A stretch of 61,242 bases of DNA from Phyllobacterium chamaecytisi (GCF_020164455.1 NZ_JAIQWW010000027.1:1-61242), one strand, 5' to 3'; shown: positions 19,211 through 29,345, counted from the stretch's first letter. Numbers and translations are program-made. Notes: generated by a model not told the origin, from the sequence alone.

Positions 19211-19603
19211 ATGTACAAAGCTATTACGCGCGATATTGAGGTAACCGTCGAACCGTTCTATCTGGAGGAGCAATCCAATCCGGAAGAGAACCGGTACGTT
19301 TGGGGATACCGCATTACCATCGCCAACGAGTCGGAGATTACTGTGCAATTGCGTGCGCGCTACTGGAAAATCACCGACGGTAATGGCCACATGGAGGAAG
19401 TACGCGGTCCAGGCGTCATCGGTGAACAACCTATTCTCAATCCCGGCGACTCCTTCCAATACTCTTCCGGTTGTCCCCTGACGACAACATCTGGCGTCAT
19501 GGTCGGTCGCTATACAATGCAGACCGACAGCGGAGTACGGTTTGATATCGAGATTCCAGCATTCTCACTTGACCTGCCCGATCAGTTACGCACATTGAAC
19601 TGA
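19211..19603 (+). CDS. apaG: ApaG protein
   Basis: ApaG is a cytosolic beta-sandwich protein (fibronectin III-like fold) linked in enterobacteria to Co2+/Mg2+ homeostasis. This copy has 130 aa and the family motifs [55 protein letters not shown] and the GRYTMQ strand near the C-terminus. GAGAAGG precedes the ATG. It overlaps the next gene by one base (TGATG), so the two are co-translated. Confidence 0.95.
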   Translation: MYKAITRDIEVTVEPFYLEEQSNPEENRYVWGYRITIANESEITVQLRARYWKITDGNGHMEEVRGPGVIGEQPILNPGDSFQYSSGCPLTTTSGVMVGRYTMQTDSGVRFDIEIPAFSLDLPDQLRTLN

Positions 19604-19899
19604 TGCAAGAGTCAAATCGCACTCAATCGCCTTACATCAAGGCTTTGGCCTGCTCTGCCGTTGCCTTTGCTTTGGCCATAGGCGCACAGTTTCTCGGCTA
19701 TAGTCTGCCAAGCTTCACAACGAGAACGGAAGCTGTCAGTCAGTTGGTCGCGCTGGTGATGGTCCCCGGTCTCATCGTCGGCCTTCTGGCGAAGAAATCA
19801 ACGAGAGTATGGCCGCTTTGGTTGATTATCTGCGCATTCATCGCACTATTAATTGTGGTAACGATCGTTCACGAAATAACCGCGCCAATGCGTGCCTGA
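19603..19899 (+). CDS. small inner-membrane protein of unknown function
   Basis: This 98-residue hydrophobic protein has three probable membrane helices: AFALAIGAQFLGYSL, SQLVALVMVPGLIVGLLA and LIICAFIALLIVVTIVH. No charged pore motif or named domain is visible. Its ATG overlaps the apaG stop as TGATG, which suggests a coupled unit. It ends four bases from the stop of the convergent hslO gene. Confidence 0.72.
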   Translation: MQESNRTQSPYIKALACSAVAFALAIGAQFLGYSLPSFTTRTEAVSQLVALVMVPGLIVGLLAKKSTRVWPLWLIICAFIALLIVVTIVHEITAPMRA

Positions 19900-19903
19900 T
19901 TGC

Positions 19904-20908
19904 TCAATTCTTTGGCAAAAACTCTGCCGGATCGAATTCATATTCTGTCGAGCAAAATTCGCAGGTGACGCTAATCTTGCCATCCTCGATGCTGTCGGTA
20001 ATCTCTTCAGCAGTGAAGCCAGACAGTACGCCGGCAATTTTTTCCCGTGAGCACGAGCAATCATCGTTCACCGGCACTGCGTCGAAAACACGGACGCCCC
20101 GCTCGTGGAACAAGCGGTATAGCAGGCGTTCGGCTCCAACTTGAGGATCGGTCAATTCCGAGCTTTCGATGGTCGCAACGAGTGCCTTGATTTCAGCCCA
20201 GTCATCGTCTTCGACAAGGTCGACTTCATCGTCGTCGTCAGATTCCGGCGCGTCACCCGCTGGTAGATCACGCTGACGCATGCGCAGTTCCGATTCAGGC
20301 AGGAACTGCACGATGAGCCCACCGGCGCGCCATTGCTCGACCGGCTTGCCGTCTTCGCCACGTTCGATCAGCTTTGCAACCGAAAGACGAAGGTCGGTGG
20401 GAATCTGCTCGGACTGGCGGAAATAGGTCTTGGCGATCTCTTCGAGGTTGGAGCCATCGAGCGCAACGATGCCCTGATACCGCTGGGTGTATTCGCCCTG
20501 ATCGACGGTGAGTGCGAGCGTGCCGCCGCCCATCAGCTCTACCGGCGAAAGTCTGTTCTCAGCGATGGCTTCGGCCAAGCGCTCCTCGTCGTAGCGCGCG
20601 TACGCGCGAACGGAATTCGGCGTGCGAAAGTCGACGACCAGCATGTCGACTGGTCCGTCCGACTGGGACTGGAAGATGAACTTCCCATCGAATTTCAATG
20701 ATGTGCCGAGTAGTACCGTAAGGACGATCGCCTCCGCCAGAAGCTTCGCTACTGGCTCCGGATAGTCGTGGCGGCTCAAAATGTCGTCTAGTGTAGGTCC
20801 GAGCTGAACGGCACGCCCGCGCGCGTCCAGTTCCTCGACCTGGAACGGAACCACGGCGTCATCGCCAGCGAATACATATTCGTCAGTGCGGATGGAAGAA
20901 TCAGGCAT
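19904..20908 (-). CDS. hslO: redox-regulated chaperone Hsp33
   Basis: Hsp33 is a cytosolic holdase switched on when oxidation releases zinc from its C-terminal cysteines. The start [20 protein letters not shown] fits the family and overlaps the end of argF by eight bases. The four zinc cysteines are present as CSC near residue 284 and CEFC about 30 residues later, the expected spacing. A very acidic insert ([18 protein letters not shown]) in the linker is longer than in E. coli Hsp33 and is typical of rhizobial copies. It is the last gene of the argD-argF-hslO unit. Confidence 0.94.
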   Translation of the reverse strand: MPDSSIRTDEYVFAGDDAVVPFQVEELDARGRAVQLGPTLDDILSRHDYPEPVAKLLAEAIVLTVLLGTSLKFDGKFIFQSQSDGPVDMLVVDFRTPNSVRAYARYDEERLAEAIAENRLSPVELMGGGTLALTVDQGEYTQRYQGIVALDGSNLEEIAKTYFRQSEQIPTDLRLSVAKLIERGEDGKPVEQWRAGGLIVQFLPESELRMRQRDLPAGDAPESDDDDEVDLVEDDDWAEIKALVATIESSELTDPQVGAERLLYRLFHERGVRVFDAVPVNDDCSCSREKIAGVLSGFTAEEITDSIEDGKISVTCEFCSTEYEFDPAEFLPKN

Positions 20909-21839
20909 TCGGGCGACCTCCTTCGAGGCACCAGGCAAGAATTGCCTTTTGTGCATGTAGACGGTTTTCCGCTTCGTCGAAAACGACAGAATGCGGTCCA
21001 TCTATGACGGAGTCAGTCACCTCCTCGCCGCGGTGTGCGGGAAGGCAATGCATGAAAAGCGCATCAGGGCCGGCATGTTTCAGCAATGCGTCGTTGACCT
21101 GGTATGGCATGAACACGTTGTGACCGCGCGCACGGCCTTCCTGTCCCATCGATACCCAGGTATCGGTGACGATACAATCAACACCTTCAACCGCCGAGAT
21201 TGGATCAGTTGTCAGTCTAATCCTGCCACCAGCGCGCTTGGCCCAATCGAGATATTTGCTGTCGGGTTCACTGCCTTCCGGCGTTGCGATGTTGAGATTG
21301 AAATCAAACCGCGCCGCCGCCTCGACGAGCGAGTGCAGCACATTGTTGCCGTCGCCTGTCCAAGCGAAAGTCCTGCCCTTCACCGCACCGCGATGTTCCT
21401 CGAATGTCATGATATCCGCCATGATCTGGCATGGATGCGTGTCATCGGTCAGCGCATTGATCACTGGCACGGTGGCGTTTTCGGCCATCTCGGTCAGACG
21501 TTCATGTGTGGTTGTTCGCATCATGATGATATCGACATAGCGCGACAACACCTTTGCGGTGTCGGCAATAGTCTCGCTGCGGCCAAGCTGCATTTCCGAT
21601 CCCGTTAGCATGATCGTCTCGCCGCCGAGCTGACGCATGCCCACATCGAAGGACACGCGCGTGCGCGTTGAAGGCTTGTCGAATATCATTGCCAGCACCT
21701 TGCCGGCAAAGGGTTTTTCGATATTGCCGGCTTTGAGACGCGTTTTGCGGTCGCGCGCATCGTTGAGAATGTGCCGCAGATCACTAGGCGAAAGCGCCGA
21801 GATATCCGTAAAATGACGGAGGTCCTGTTTGATCATCAT
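20901..21839 (-). CDS. argF: ornithine carbamoyltransferase (anabolic)
   Basis: Forms citrulline from ornithine and carbamoyl phosphate in arginine synthesis. Signature motifs are all present: [16 protein letters not shown] (carbamoyl-phosphate loop), [36 protein letters not shown] (ornithine site) and the catalytic [11 protein letters not shown]. The length of 312 aa is standard. It sits 11 bases downstream of argD on the same strand and overlaps hslO, so the three form one operon. Confidence 0.97.
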   Translation of the reverse strand: MMIKQDLRHFTDISALSPSDLRHILNDARDRKTRLKAGNIEKPFAGKVLAMIFDKPSTRTRVSFDVGMRQLGGETIMLTGSEMQLGRSETIADTAKVLSRYVDIIMMRTTTHERLTEMAENATVPVINALTDDTHPCQIMADIMTFEEHRGAVKGRTFAWTGDGNNVLHSLVEAAARFDFNLNIATPEGSEPDSKYLDWAKRAGGRIRLTTDPISAVEGVDCIVTDTWVSMGQEGRARGHNVFMPYQVNDALLKHAGPDALFMHCLPAHRGEEVTDSVIDGPHSVVFDEAENRLHAQKAILAWCLEGGRPNA

Positions 21840-21850
21840 AAGACTTGTCT

Positions 21851-23056
21851 CTACGCGCTTTTCAGTCTGGCTGTAACTGACAGACGCTCGGCTGCAGCTT
21901 CGATCCGCGTGAGGGCCTCACGGGCATCCGCTTCGGTTGCAACCAGTGGTGGCAAAAGGCGGATGACGTTGTCGCCCGCGCCGACGGTAAGCAAATGTTC
22001 ATCGCGCAATGCTTGAACCATCGTCGTGTTTGGTACAGCGCACTTCAGACCGATCAGTAAGCCGCGGCCACGCACCTCGGAAATCGCTTCCGGATAGCGA
22101 TCGGAAATTGAGGCCAGCCCCTGTTTCATAAACAGCGCAATCTGCCGCACATGATCAAGGAAACCTTCTTCAAGAACGACGTCAAGGACTGCATTGCCTA
22201 CAGCCATGGCTAACGGATTGCCACCGTAGGTCGTGCCATGCACGCCGGCAGTCATGCCCTTGGCGGCTTCGGCGGTCGCAAGGCATACACCGAGCGGAAA
22301 GCCACCACCAATACCTTTGGCGACGGCCATGATGTCCGGCTTGATGCCAGACCATTCGTGCGCGAAGAGCTTGCCCGTGCGGCCCATTCCTGTCTGAACC
22401 TCGTCAAGGATCAATAGCAAGCCGTGTTCGTCGCAGAGCTTGCGCAGCGCGCGCAGTTCTTCGTCGGGCACCGGACGCACACCGCCCTCGCCCTGGATCG
22501 GTTCGATCAATATGGCGGCAGTTTCGGGTCCAATCGCTGACTTCAATGCCTTTTCGTCACCGAAAGCTACCTGATCAAAGCCTTCGACCTTTGGTCCAAA
22601 ACCCTCAAGGTATTTCAGCTGACCACCAGCGGCAATCGTCGCCAGCGTACGGCCATGGAAGGCGCCTTCAAACGTGATGATGCGGAATCGCTCGGGATTA
22701 CCATTGACGTAGTGATAGCGCCGCGCTGTCTTGATCGCGCATTCGAGCGCCTCTGCACCGGAATTGGTGAAGAAGGCCTTGTCGGCGAAGGTATTATCGA
22801 CGAGCCGCTGGCCCAAGCGCTTTTGGCCTGGAATTTCATAGATGTTGGAGACATGCCAAAGCTTCTCGGCTTGACTTTTCAAGGTCTCGACGAGGTGTGG
22901 ATGCGCATGGCCAAGCGAATTGACCGCGATACCGGCAGCGAAGTCGAGATAACGATCACCGGATTCGGTAATTAGCCACATGCCCTCACCTCGCTCAAAG
23001 CACAGATCCGCACGAGCATAAGTGTCGTAAAGCGGTTGCGCGTTTGCGTCCGTCAT
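21851..23056 (-). CDS. argD: acetylornithine aminotransferase
   Basis: This class III PLP aminotransferase converts N-acetylglutamate semialdehyde to N-acetylornithine (and often acts in lysine synthesis too). Motifs: [47 protein letters not shown] with the cofactor Asp, [17 protein letters not shown] with the Schiff-base Lys, and [15 protein letters not shown]. The start [17 protein letters not shown] is preferred to a codon 11 residues upstream because it matches the family and has GGAGG before it. The product is 401 aa. Upstream on this strand are a promoter-like pair and a strong hairpin, so the operon may have a structured leader. Confidence 0.96.
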   Translation of the reverse strand: MTDANAQPLYDTYARADLCFERGEGMWLITESGDRYLDFAAGIAVNSLGHAHPHLVETLKSQAEKLWHVSNIYEIPGQKRLGQRLVDNTFADKAFFTNSGAEALECAIKTARRYHYVNGNPERFRIITFEGAFHGRTLATIAAGGQLKYLEGFGPKVEGFDQVAFGDEKALKSAIGPETAAILIEPIQGEGGVRPVPDEELRALRKLCDEHGLLLILDEVQTGMGRTGKLFAHEWSGIKPDIMAVAKGIGGGFPLGVCLATAEAAKGMTAGVHGTTYGGNPLAMAVGNAVLDVVLEEGFLDHVRQIALFMKQGLASISDRYPEAISEVRGRGLLIGLKCAVPNTTMVQALRDEHLLTVGAGDNVIRLLPPLVATEADAREALTRIEAAAERLSVTARLKSA

Positions 23057-23128
23057 ATCGTCAAGGGCCTCCAAAACCCAGTTTGCCAAACCTGCTGATT
23101 ACAAAGAAAAACCGGCAGCGATGAAATC

Positions 23129-23164
23129 AAAAAGCCGCCCCACAATGCCATTTTTGGGGGCGGC
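23129..23164 (-). terminator. intrinsic terminator-like hairpin in the argD leader
   Basis: Read on the minus strand, GCCGCCCC (23164-23157) pairs with GGGGCGGC (23141-23134) and is followed directly by five T residues (23133-23129) and TGATTT. This is a textbook rho-independent terminator, about 73 bases upstream of the argD start and pointing at argD. No gene ends just upstream on this strand, so either it attenuates the arg operon or it ends a short unannotated RNA. On the plus strand it has no T-tract and cannot serve gcrA. Confidence 0.7.
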
Positions 23165-23175
23165 CACACAATGGT

Positions 23176-23204
23176 AATATCGTCATTCGAACCTCAGTTG
23201 TCAA
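23176..23204 (-). promoter_or_regulatory. candidate sigma-70 promoter ahead of argD hairpin
   Basis: On the minus strand TTGACA (23204-23199) is followed after 17 bases by GATATT (23181-23176). Both the consensus -35 and the ideal spacing are seen. Initiation near 23170 would put the terminator hairpin within the first 10-40 transcribed bases, followed by about 70 bases of leader and then argD. Confidence 0.5.
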
Positions 23205-23331
23205 ATGAACACTTTACAAGTCTTCACTGCGACCTGAGCTCCCGATGCATTCAAGATTTCCTCCCTGCAACTCTAACGAGCAAGCCCAAGCCGCTTAGCG
23301 AGTGTTTTTTTGCAACAGTTAACCGCGCAAG

Positions 23332-23389
23332 TTGGGGAAAACCCCAAAAACCCATACCGTGACACTCGCCCGACTCTTGTCACAGAGTC
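23332..23389. repeat. inverted repeats with GANTC sites in the gcrA-argD region
   Basis: Three dyads lie close together in the 494-base region between argD and gcrA. TTGGGG-AAAA-CCCCAA is at 23332-23347. GTGACA (23359-23364) is inverted as TGTCAC (23378-23383). GACTCT (23372-23377) is inverted as AGAGTC (23384-23389). The last pair places two GANTC sequences, the target of the CcrM cell-cycle methyltransferase, in the arms of one dyad. A further GATTC is near 23500. The rest of the region holds no convincing gene. Confidence 0.55.
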
Positions 23390-23550
23390 ATCCCATATTG
23401 TACGTTGGGAAACGAAATAGCTAGATTTCGTGCGGCGTCCTCGTCATCTGAATAGATATAGTATCAGGCCAATCTGGAGCAATCCAGATACGAGGAAGGA
23501 TTCAGTCTAACGTCCGCACAAAACTGAGCCCCATATGGAGCTAGGAAACG

Positions 23551-24075
23551 ATGAACTGGACAGATGAGCGCGTAGAGCAGCTAAAGAAACTTTGGGCCGA
23601 AGGTCTGAGTGCAAGCCAGATCGCAGCACAACTGGGTGGTGTCAGCCGCAATGCTGTCATTGGCAAGGTACATCGGTTGAAGCTGTCGGGACGTGGCAAG
23701 ACCACATCGACCCAGACACGCAGCAAAAAGGTCAACACCGGTGCGTCCAGCGGCCATCGAAGCGCCGGCTCCCTCGGACACATGTCGAGCAGGGTTGTAA
23801 ACCGAAGTGTCGGCGCAACCGCATTGCAGACAGAATACAGCACTGATCTCGTGACGCACACTGTTACGAAAACGGTGACCGATGTCGTCGTGCCAATTTC
23901 CCGGCGACTTGAACTGGTGCAGTTGAGCGAGCGAACCTGCAAATGGCCAGTCGGGGATCCTCTACAGCCGGATTTCAATTTCTGCGGTAATGATGTCGGC
24001 GAATCCGGCCCTTACTGCACTTATCATTCCCGTTTGGCGTATCAGCCGGCTTCGGATCGCCGCCGTATCCGGTAG
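23551..24075 (+). CDS. gcrA: GcrA cell-cycle regulator
   Basis: GcrA is an alphaproteobacterial sigma-70 cofactor that activates cell-cycle promoters carrying GANTC sites methylated by CcrM. The N-terminal 45 residues hold the DNA-binding domain (MNWTDERVEQLKKLWAEGLS, SRNAVIGKVHRLKL). A basic, Ser/Thr-rich linker follows. The C-terminal sigma-interacting region has the conserved cysteine pattern CKWPVGDP, FCGNDVGESGPYCTYHSRLAY. The length of 174 aa is normal. A terminator follows the gene, and the upstream region has GANTC sites in dyads. It converges on phoR. Confidence 0.96.
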   Translation: MNWTDERVEQLKKLWAEGLSASQIAAQLGGVSRNAVIGKVHRLKLSGRGKTTSTQTRSKKVNTGASSGHRSAGSLGHMSSRVVNRSVGATALQTEYSTDLVTHTVTKTVTDVVVPISRRLELVQLSERTCKWPVGDPLQPDFNFCGNDVGESGPYCTYHSRLAYQPASDRRRIR

Positions 24076-24098
24076 TTTCGAGTGTAGACAACCCATAG

Positions 24099-24121
24099 AG
24101 GCGCCGAGTGGCGCCTTTTTT
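24099..24121 (+). terminator. intrinsic terminator of gcrA
   Basis: AGGCGCC (24099-24105) pairs with GGCGCCT (24110-24116) around the loop GAGT, followed by a run of six T residues. It lies 24 bases after the gcrA stop. Confidence 0.88.
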
Positions 24122-24146
24122 GTTGCGAGCTATGGCCTTTCAGGGG

Positions 24147-25400
24147 TCAAAACACGACGGTGAACGACGAGCCTTCGCCTACTTTGGACCGGACGGTCAG
24201 CCGTGCGCGATGTCGTGTAAGGATGTGTTTGACGATAGCAAGGCCAAGACCAGTTCCCTTTTGAGCCCGGCTCGTCTCCAAGCTGACACGGTAGAACCGC
24301 TCAGTAAGCCGCGGTATATGCTCGTCCGGTATGCCCGGACCGAAATCCTGTATCGTGGCCTTGATGGACCCACCATCCCGCTTTAACTCAATGATAATCT
24401 TTTTGCCGGATTGGCCATATTTGCAGGCATTTTCCAGGAGGTTTTGGAAAACCTGCGTCAGTTCATCACGATCGCCGAGAACATTGATGGGGCCAGCATC
24501 AATGTTGCGCTCGAACTCGACGCCAAGCTCGGCAGCGAGCGGACTAAGCGAGTCCGCCACATGGTTGAGCACCACCGCCAGATCAACCTGATCCTTGACG
24601 GCAATATGTGCCTTCATCTCGATGCGCGATAAAGACAGCAGGTCATCGATCAGCCGCGCCATACGTTCGGCCTGTTTCTGCATGATCTGGAGGAAATTAT
24701 CGCGCGCCGCCTCATCATTTCGCGCGGGGCCTCGTAATGTCTCAATAAAACCGCTGAGCGAGGCGAGCGGCGTGCGTAACTCATGACTGGCATTGGCGAT
24801 GAAGTCGGACCGCATGCGCTCCAGACGATGCGCCTCGGTTTGGTCGCGGAATGACAACAGATATTGTCGATCTGCTCCACCCGCCTGGTCGAGCAGAAGC
24901 ACGGTGGCGCGATACCAGCGCTCTACTGGAACGCGCTCAAAGTAGTCGACAGATCGCGCCATCGCATCCGCCACGACCGATTGGACCAATGTCTGCATTT
25001 CAGGCGCACGAAAATGCATCAATAGCGCACCGCCCCGCGCCAATGGCGGAAAAGCGCCATTGGCAGCAGGATTGACGTAAAGTATCGTCCCCTCATGATC
25101 AAAAATGATCAGCGGATCCGGCAATTGCGCTGCAAGTTGCTGACCTGACAGGCTGAAGATTGCCGGATCATTAATATTCATATCGATGTGTCGGGCTGTG
25201 TTGCGGGGCAGAGCTGCGGAAAGCATGACGACGGCAAGGAAAACCAGCATCAGGATGCCAAAACTCAACCACCAGGACGCGCCAGAACTTAAAACCAAGG
25301 CCGTTATGAATGCAGCAACTCCCAGCACAAACCGCGCCTGGATCAACCTTTCCACAGCTCTTCGCCACAAGGTCCGGCTTTCCAGCCTCCATATGCGCAT
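24147..25400 (-). CDS. phoR: phosphate regulon-type sensor histidine kinase PhoR
   Basis: This inner-membrane kinase of 417 aa has two N-terminal hydrophobic helices (about residues 25-62). A PAS domain follows ([20 protein letters not shown], about 90-190), then the phosphoacceptor helix [25 protein letters not shown] and the ATPase domain ([29 protein letters not shown]). The order TM-PAS-HisKA with the ASHELRTPL and GFIETL motifs is that of PhoR, which senses phosphate supply with PstSCAB/PhoU and phosphorylates PhoB. No pst, phoU or phoB gene is adjacent, but ppk2 diverges from it. Identity as PhoR rather than another PAS kinase is likely, not certain. Confidence 0.8.
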   Translation of the reverse strand: MRIWRLESRTLWRRAVERLIQARFVLGVAAFITALVLSSGASWWLSFGILMLVFLAVVMLSAALPRNTARHIDMNINDPAIFSLSGQQLAAQLPDPLIIFDHEGTILYVNPAANGAFPPLARGGALLMHFRAPEMQTLVQSVVADAMARSVDYFERVPVERWYRATVLLLDQAGGADRQYLLSFRDQTEAHRLERMRSDFIANASHELRTPLASLSGFIETLRGPARNDEAARDNFLQIMQKQAERMARLIDDLLSLSRIEMKAHIAVKDQVDLAVVLNHVADSLSPLAAELGVEFERNIDAGPINVLGDRDELTQVFQNLLENACKYGQSGKKIIIELKRDGGSIKATIQDFGPGIPDEHIPRLTERFYRVSLETSRAQKGTGLGLAIVKHILTRHRARLTVRSKVGEGSSFTVVF

Positions 25401-25484
25401 GCGTTAAACTCCTGCACTACAGTCCTTTTTCGCCTCTGGACGAGCCAACGCTCTCCCAATAACATGGCTTTATGTCAATTGAGG

Positions 25485-26399
25485 ATGAATGAGTTGGGTA
25501 AAGATTCAAAAAAGACATCGCAACGCCCGGGTCAGGGGAAATCCACACTCAAACTGAAGATTGACGGCAAGAAGCGCAGCTTCAATATTGACGATCCGAA
25601 ATTACCGGTCTGGATCGAGGATGGCGCGCTGGAATCCGGTGATTTTCCCTATACTGAAAAGATGCCAAAAGACGAATACGCGGAGACCCTCGAGAAGCTG
25701 CAAATCGAGCTGGTGAAGCTGCAATACTGGCTGCAGGATACCGGCGGCCGGGTGATGGCGGTTTTCGAGGGACGCGACGCGGCGGGCAAAGGCGGCACGA
25801 TCTTCAATTTGCGTCAATACATGAACCCGCGCTCCGCGCGCAACGTCGCCTTGCCCAAACCCAGCGAGACCGAGCGGGGCCAATGGTATTTCCAACGCTA
25901 TGTCTCGCACTTTCCCACCACGGGCGAATTCGTAACCTTCGACCGTTCCTGGTATAATCGCGCGGGGGTCGAACCCGTGCTAGGATTTTGCACCCCCGAA
26001 CAGCATGAGACATTTCTCGAAGAGACACCCGGCCTTGAGCGTATGGTCGTGGCCGATGATATTCATTTTTTCAAATTCTGGCTTGATATCGGCCAGATCA
26101 TGCAATTGAAACGCTTCCACGATCGCAGGCATAGCCCTTTAAAGAACTGGAAATTCTCACCGATCGATATCATGGGCGCCGAAAAGTGGGACGACTATAC
26201 GAAGGCACGCGACCAGATGTTTGCTCGGACCCATACGCCCTACGCGCCGTGGACGATCGTGCGTTCCAACGACAAACGCCGCGCACGCCATGCAGTAATC
26301 CGCCGAATACTCTTGAGCCTACCCTACAAGGGCCGAGATCTCGATTTGATCGGCAACGAGGACGCCTTGATTATCGGTTCGGGTCCAGGCTTTCTCTAA
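25485..26399 (+). CDS. ppk2: polyphosphate kinase 2 (class I)
   Basis: PPK2 transfers phosphate between polyphosphate and nucleoside diphosphates. The P-loop [13 protein letters not shown] (Walker A), the lid motif [20 protein letters not shown] and the Walker B region [18 protein letters not shown] are complete. The basic C-terminal stretch [16 protein letters not shown] is typical of one-domain class I PPK2, which favours GDP/ADP phosphorylation or polyP synthesis depending on subgroup. The start is unsure: ATG 25485 matches family N-termini ([10 protein letters not shown]) but GAGG abuts it; ATG 25464 is the alternative. Its last 29 bases overlap the convergent glycosyltransferase gene. 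Confidence 0.93.
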   Translation: MNELGKDSKKTSQRPGQGKSTLKLKIDGKKRSFNIDDPKLPVWIEDGALESGDFPYTEKMPKDEYAETLEKLQIELVKLQYWLQDTGGRVMAVFEGRDAAGKGGTIFNLRQYMNPRSARNVALPKPSETERGQWYFQRYVSHFPTTGEFVTFDRSWYNRAGVEPVLGFCTPEQHETFLEETPGLERMVVADDIHFFKFWLDIGQIMQLKRFHDRRHSPLKNWKFSPIDIMGAEKWDDYTKARDQMFARTHTPYAPWTIVRSNDKRRARHAVIRRILLSLPYKGRDLDLIGNEDALIIGSGPGFL

Positions 26400-28206
26400 C
26401 CGCGGCCGGTCGGTGAGGCGTCTTTTCCCATAGAAAGGGCTGTGTGCAGAGCTGTTTGACCGCACGCCATGCCGCGACGGATACCAACATCCAATAAAAC
26501 GGTATGACGCGCAGTATCGAACCCTTTATATCTTTACCTACGGGGCTACGCTTTCCCAGCGCGTGGAACGAAAGATAACCCATAGTAATATTCATGCAAT
26601 CATAGAGTAAAATACCGCGATCGGCGGTAGCAGCGTTTTCCAAAACAAGATTGACCCCCGAATACGCAATGAAAACAAGCATGAGCGGATACAGCAGCGA
26701 AGAGACAATTAATCCTGCTATCAACATGTGATAGACTAGAAACCGTCGAAAACCGAGATCGCCCAGAAACTGCCTCGGATGCCGCATCTCGAATAGCCAA
26801 GTCTGCATCCAGCCTTTCAGCCAGCGTGTCCGCTGCCGCAACCACACGTCGGTGACCGTCGGCGCATCTTCAACCGTTGGCAACGACAACATCTCGACAA
26901 TAAATCCGCGACGAGCGAGCCGCGTACCAAGTTCAGCATCTTCGGTCATGTTGTATGGGTCCCAACCGCCGACTCCCTCGAGACAGTCGCGGCGAAAATG
27001 ATTGGAACTTCCGCCGAGCGGTAACACGAGACCGTTGCGGGCAAGCCAGGGCAAAAGGCCAAAGAAATGCACAGCGTATTCAAATGCGAACAAGCGGGCA
27101 AGCCATCCTTCGTGAGCGTTCGCAATAACCAATGGAGCTTGCAGGCAGCCTAGATTGCCCCCTCCCACACTGAAGCGCTGCCATGCCTCGAGCAGTTGAT
27201 CGGGATCCGGTCGGTCTTCTGCGTCATAAACAACCACAAATTCTCCGCGCGCCATTTGAAGTCCGTAGTTCAGGGCTTTCGGCTTTGTACGAGGCCCGAT
27301 GCCGGGCACCGGGATGACCATGAAACCATGGGGTAGTTTTTGATCCTCGAACGCTGCAATGGTCGCGAAATCATCCGCTTCGCACAGGAAGGTTACTTCC
27401 AGCTTCGAGCGTGGCCAGTTGAGCTCAGTCATGGCCCGGACCAATTGCGGAACTACATCGGCCTCCTTGTAAAGCGCAATCATGACGCTATAGACAGGAA
27501 GCTCGCGCGCTGGAACGGTTGGGAGGACTCGCGTTTCTCTTCTTATCGTTGCCCTCATCGCCAATAGGCGCAGTAGGATGCATCCGGAAAAAAACACCGA
27601 GAAAAGCATATGAAAAATGAACCATAGGCAAGAAGGTGCAAGCGCAAGCCCGAATAGGATTGACGCGCTCGAAAGCCCGAGAAGGATGCCTTGGCTGCCG
27701 GTTACAACAATCCTTGCCGAGAATCCTCGACTAGTCGTTTCGACAATGTCTACGGCATTTTCCGCTAGCGCCCGCTCGTAATGCAGTAGCAGAAATTCTA
27801 AAAGGTGCGCGGGAGTCGTTATTCTCAATCGGGCTGCGATATCCTGGCTTTGGGGAAGATGAAGTTTGAGCACTGCAATTTCTTGCAGCGTCGGCGCAAT
27901 ATAGATCAATGTCGTGTGATCACATGTGACGACTACTGCGTGTCTTATGCGCCTCAGAGCCACTGAATTCGGTATGGTGGGGGCGACGACATGTACATCT
28001 TTAGCTATCTCATCAAACAACAAGCCTGCTTCATCAGCAATACACGAGGCGATCAGTGTGTCATCGGCACCATCGGATGCATAAAGCTCTTCGAGGAAGG
28101 AAGTCGCATTGTAAAAAGATCGCCTGAACGCCGCGATGATCGGCGGCTTCGCCATTCCACCTGCGCAGAGGCGAGCGGCGAGCGAAATCGCTATTTCCTT
28201 GGTCAT
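26371..28206 (-). CDS. membrane family 2 glycosyltransferase with N-terminal extension
   Basis: This processive-type GT2 enzyme has about 611 aa. The N-terminal 160 residues ([17 protein letters not shown]) form a soluble domain resembling the N-terminal domains of GspE/XagB-like proteins. Two hydrophobic segments follow ([36 protein letters not shown]). The catalytic domain has [15 protein letters not shown], the DxD-like [13 protein letters not shown], the acceptor motif [15 protein letters not shown] and the processivity motif [12 protein letters not shown]. Further membrane helices form the C-terminus. It resembles cellulose/beta-glucan synthase relatives, but no bcs-like partner or PilZ domain is present. 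The start MTKEIAIS was chosen over an upstream in-frame codon; no clear ribosome site is seen. Confidence 0.8.
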   Translation of the reverse strand: MTKEIAISLAARLCAGGMAKPPIIAAFRRSFYNATSFLEELYASDGADDTLIASCIADEAGLLFDEIAKDVHVVAPTIPNSVALRRIRHAVVVTCDHTTLIYIAPTLQEIAVLKLHLPQSQDIAARLRITTPAHLLEFLLLHYERALAENAVDIVETTSRGFSARIVVTGSQGILLGLSSASILFGLALAPSCLWFIFHMLFSVFFSGCILLRLLAMRATIRRETRVLPTVPARELPVYSVMIALYKEADVVPQLVRAMTELNWPRSKLEVTFLCEADDFATIAAFEDQKLPHGFMVIPVPGIGPRTKPKALNYGLQMARGEFVVVYDAEDRPDPDQLLEAWQRFSVGGGNLGCLQAPLVIANAHEGWLARLFAFEYAVHFFGLLPWLARNGLVLPLGGSSNHFRRDCLEGVGGWDPYNMTEDAELGTRLARRGFIVEMLSLPTVEDAPTVTDVWLRQRTRWLKGWMQTWLFEMRHPRQFLGDLGFRRFLVYHMLIAGLIVSSLLYPLMLVFIAYSGVNLVLENAATADRGILLYDCMNITMGYLSFHALGKRSPVGKDIKGSILRVIPFYWMLVSVAAWRAVKQLCTQPFLWEKTPHRPAAVRESLDPNR

Positions 28207-28505
28207 GGGGGGTATCTCTAATGAAGGATGGTGGCAACTAAACTCCCCGGTGACATCTGGAAATAGCAAATGTAGTTACGCAACAATACCATTTGAAACC
28301 TTCAATCAAAAATTGAAATATAAAAATATCAATACACTAGAAGTAGTATTTCTCGATATATAACGCAGACTATGCGAAAGATTAACAATTAATATTGAAA
28401 TTTCGTGATTGTCATTAGTTTTTCTGAACGGACTGGAGCCAACCTGTCAAGGGCACCCAGATCATGTTACTGTCACGGCAAATCACACTGTTACGTTGAG
28501 ACCGA
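28207..28505. other. AT-rich divergent intergenic region
   Basis: The region between the glycosyltransferase and the solute-binding protein gene has a stretch at about 28270-28420 that is far richer in A and T than its surroundings, with several A/T runs (for example AAAAATTGAAATATAAAAATATC). No ORF, tRNA or stem-loop terminator is convincing. Divergent promoters are expected here, and the composition would suit a nucleoid-protein binding site. Confidence 0.5.
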
Positions 28506-29345
28506 ATGCATTTCCGCACACTCGCTACAACCACTCTAAGCATCGTCCTGATGGCGGTGTCGCCAGCCCATGCCGCGTCGAACTTTCCGCACTATTGGGA
28601 CGGACGTGAACATGTTTCCAAGCCGAATCTTTCCACAATCGAGCGCATTCGTTTTGTGACTACGGTCGACTATCCGCCCTTCAATTTTATTGATAGTACA
28701 GGACGCATTTCCGGCTTCAGTATCGATCTAGTGCGGGCGATCTGTGATGAGCTCGCTGTCACTGCAATGTGTCAGGTTGAAGCGCGCCCATGGAATGAAT
28801 TGTTGCCAACACTTGAAAATGGAGAGGCGGAAGCGATTATTGCTGGCCTAAGACCGACGGCAGCCTTGCGTCAGAAACTCGCCTTTACGACGCCTTATAT
28901 GAGGCTGCCTGCGCGATTTGTGACGCTGAAGGAAACGCCACTTACTGAACATCTTGCCGATACGCTCGAGAAAAAGACAGTCGGCGTTGTAGCAGGGTCT
29001 GTGCATCAAGTGATTTTTGCTGACTACTTCCCGAAGGGCCATTGGGTCGGCTACCCCTCGCGTGATCTCATGCTCAAGGATCTCCAAGCAAAGAAGATTG
29101 ACGCCGTATTCGGTGACGGGTCGGATCTATCCTTCTGGATCGGCAGCATTGAGTCGGGCAACTGCTGCGCCTTCGTCGGTGGACCCTATATCGCACCCCA
29201 GTTTCTGGGTGATGGAATGACCATTGCGACCACACGCAAGAATAGCGAACTTATCGATGCCTTTAATTTTGCTTTGAAGGCGATGGAGGAAAAAGGCACT
29301 ACATCCGAACTCTATCTGCGTTATTTTCCGGTCGATTTTTATTGA
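28506..29345 (+). CDS. periplasmic amino acid-type solute-binding protein (family 3)
   Basis: This exported binding protein of 279 aa has a Sec signal (MHFRTLATTTLSIVLMAVSPAHA, cut after AHA) and the family 3 core: FVTTVDYPPFNFIDSTGRISGFSIDLVRAIC, WNELLPTLENGEAEAIIAGL and KKTVGVVAGSVHQ. These proteins usually deliver polar amino acids to ABC importers, but no permease or ATPase gene is adjacent. Two cysteines (CDELAVTAMC) could form a disulfide. Ligand is unknown, and a sensory role is possible. It may be transcribed with lysK 123 bases downstream. Confidence 0.85.
   Translation: MHFRTLATTTLSIVLMAVSPAHAASNFPHYWDGREHVSKPNLSTIERIRFVTTVDYPPFNFIDSTGRISGFSIDLVRAICDELAVTAMCQVEARPWNELLPTLENGEAEAIIAGLRPTAALRQKLAFTTPYMRLPARFVTLKETPLTEHLADTLEKKTVGVVAGSVHQVIFADYFPKGHWVGYPSRDLMLKDLQAKKIDAVFGDGSDLSFWIGSIESGNCCAFVGGPYIAPQFLGDGMTIATTRKNSELIDAFNFALKAMEEKGTTSELYLRYFPVDFY

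Noticed and set aside
20991..21608. 205-codon plus-strand frame opposite argF
   Set aside because: Covers STRTR, HPCQ and HCLP-encoding parts of argF on the other strand; no independent support.
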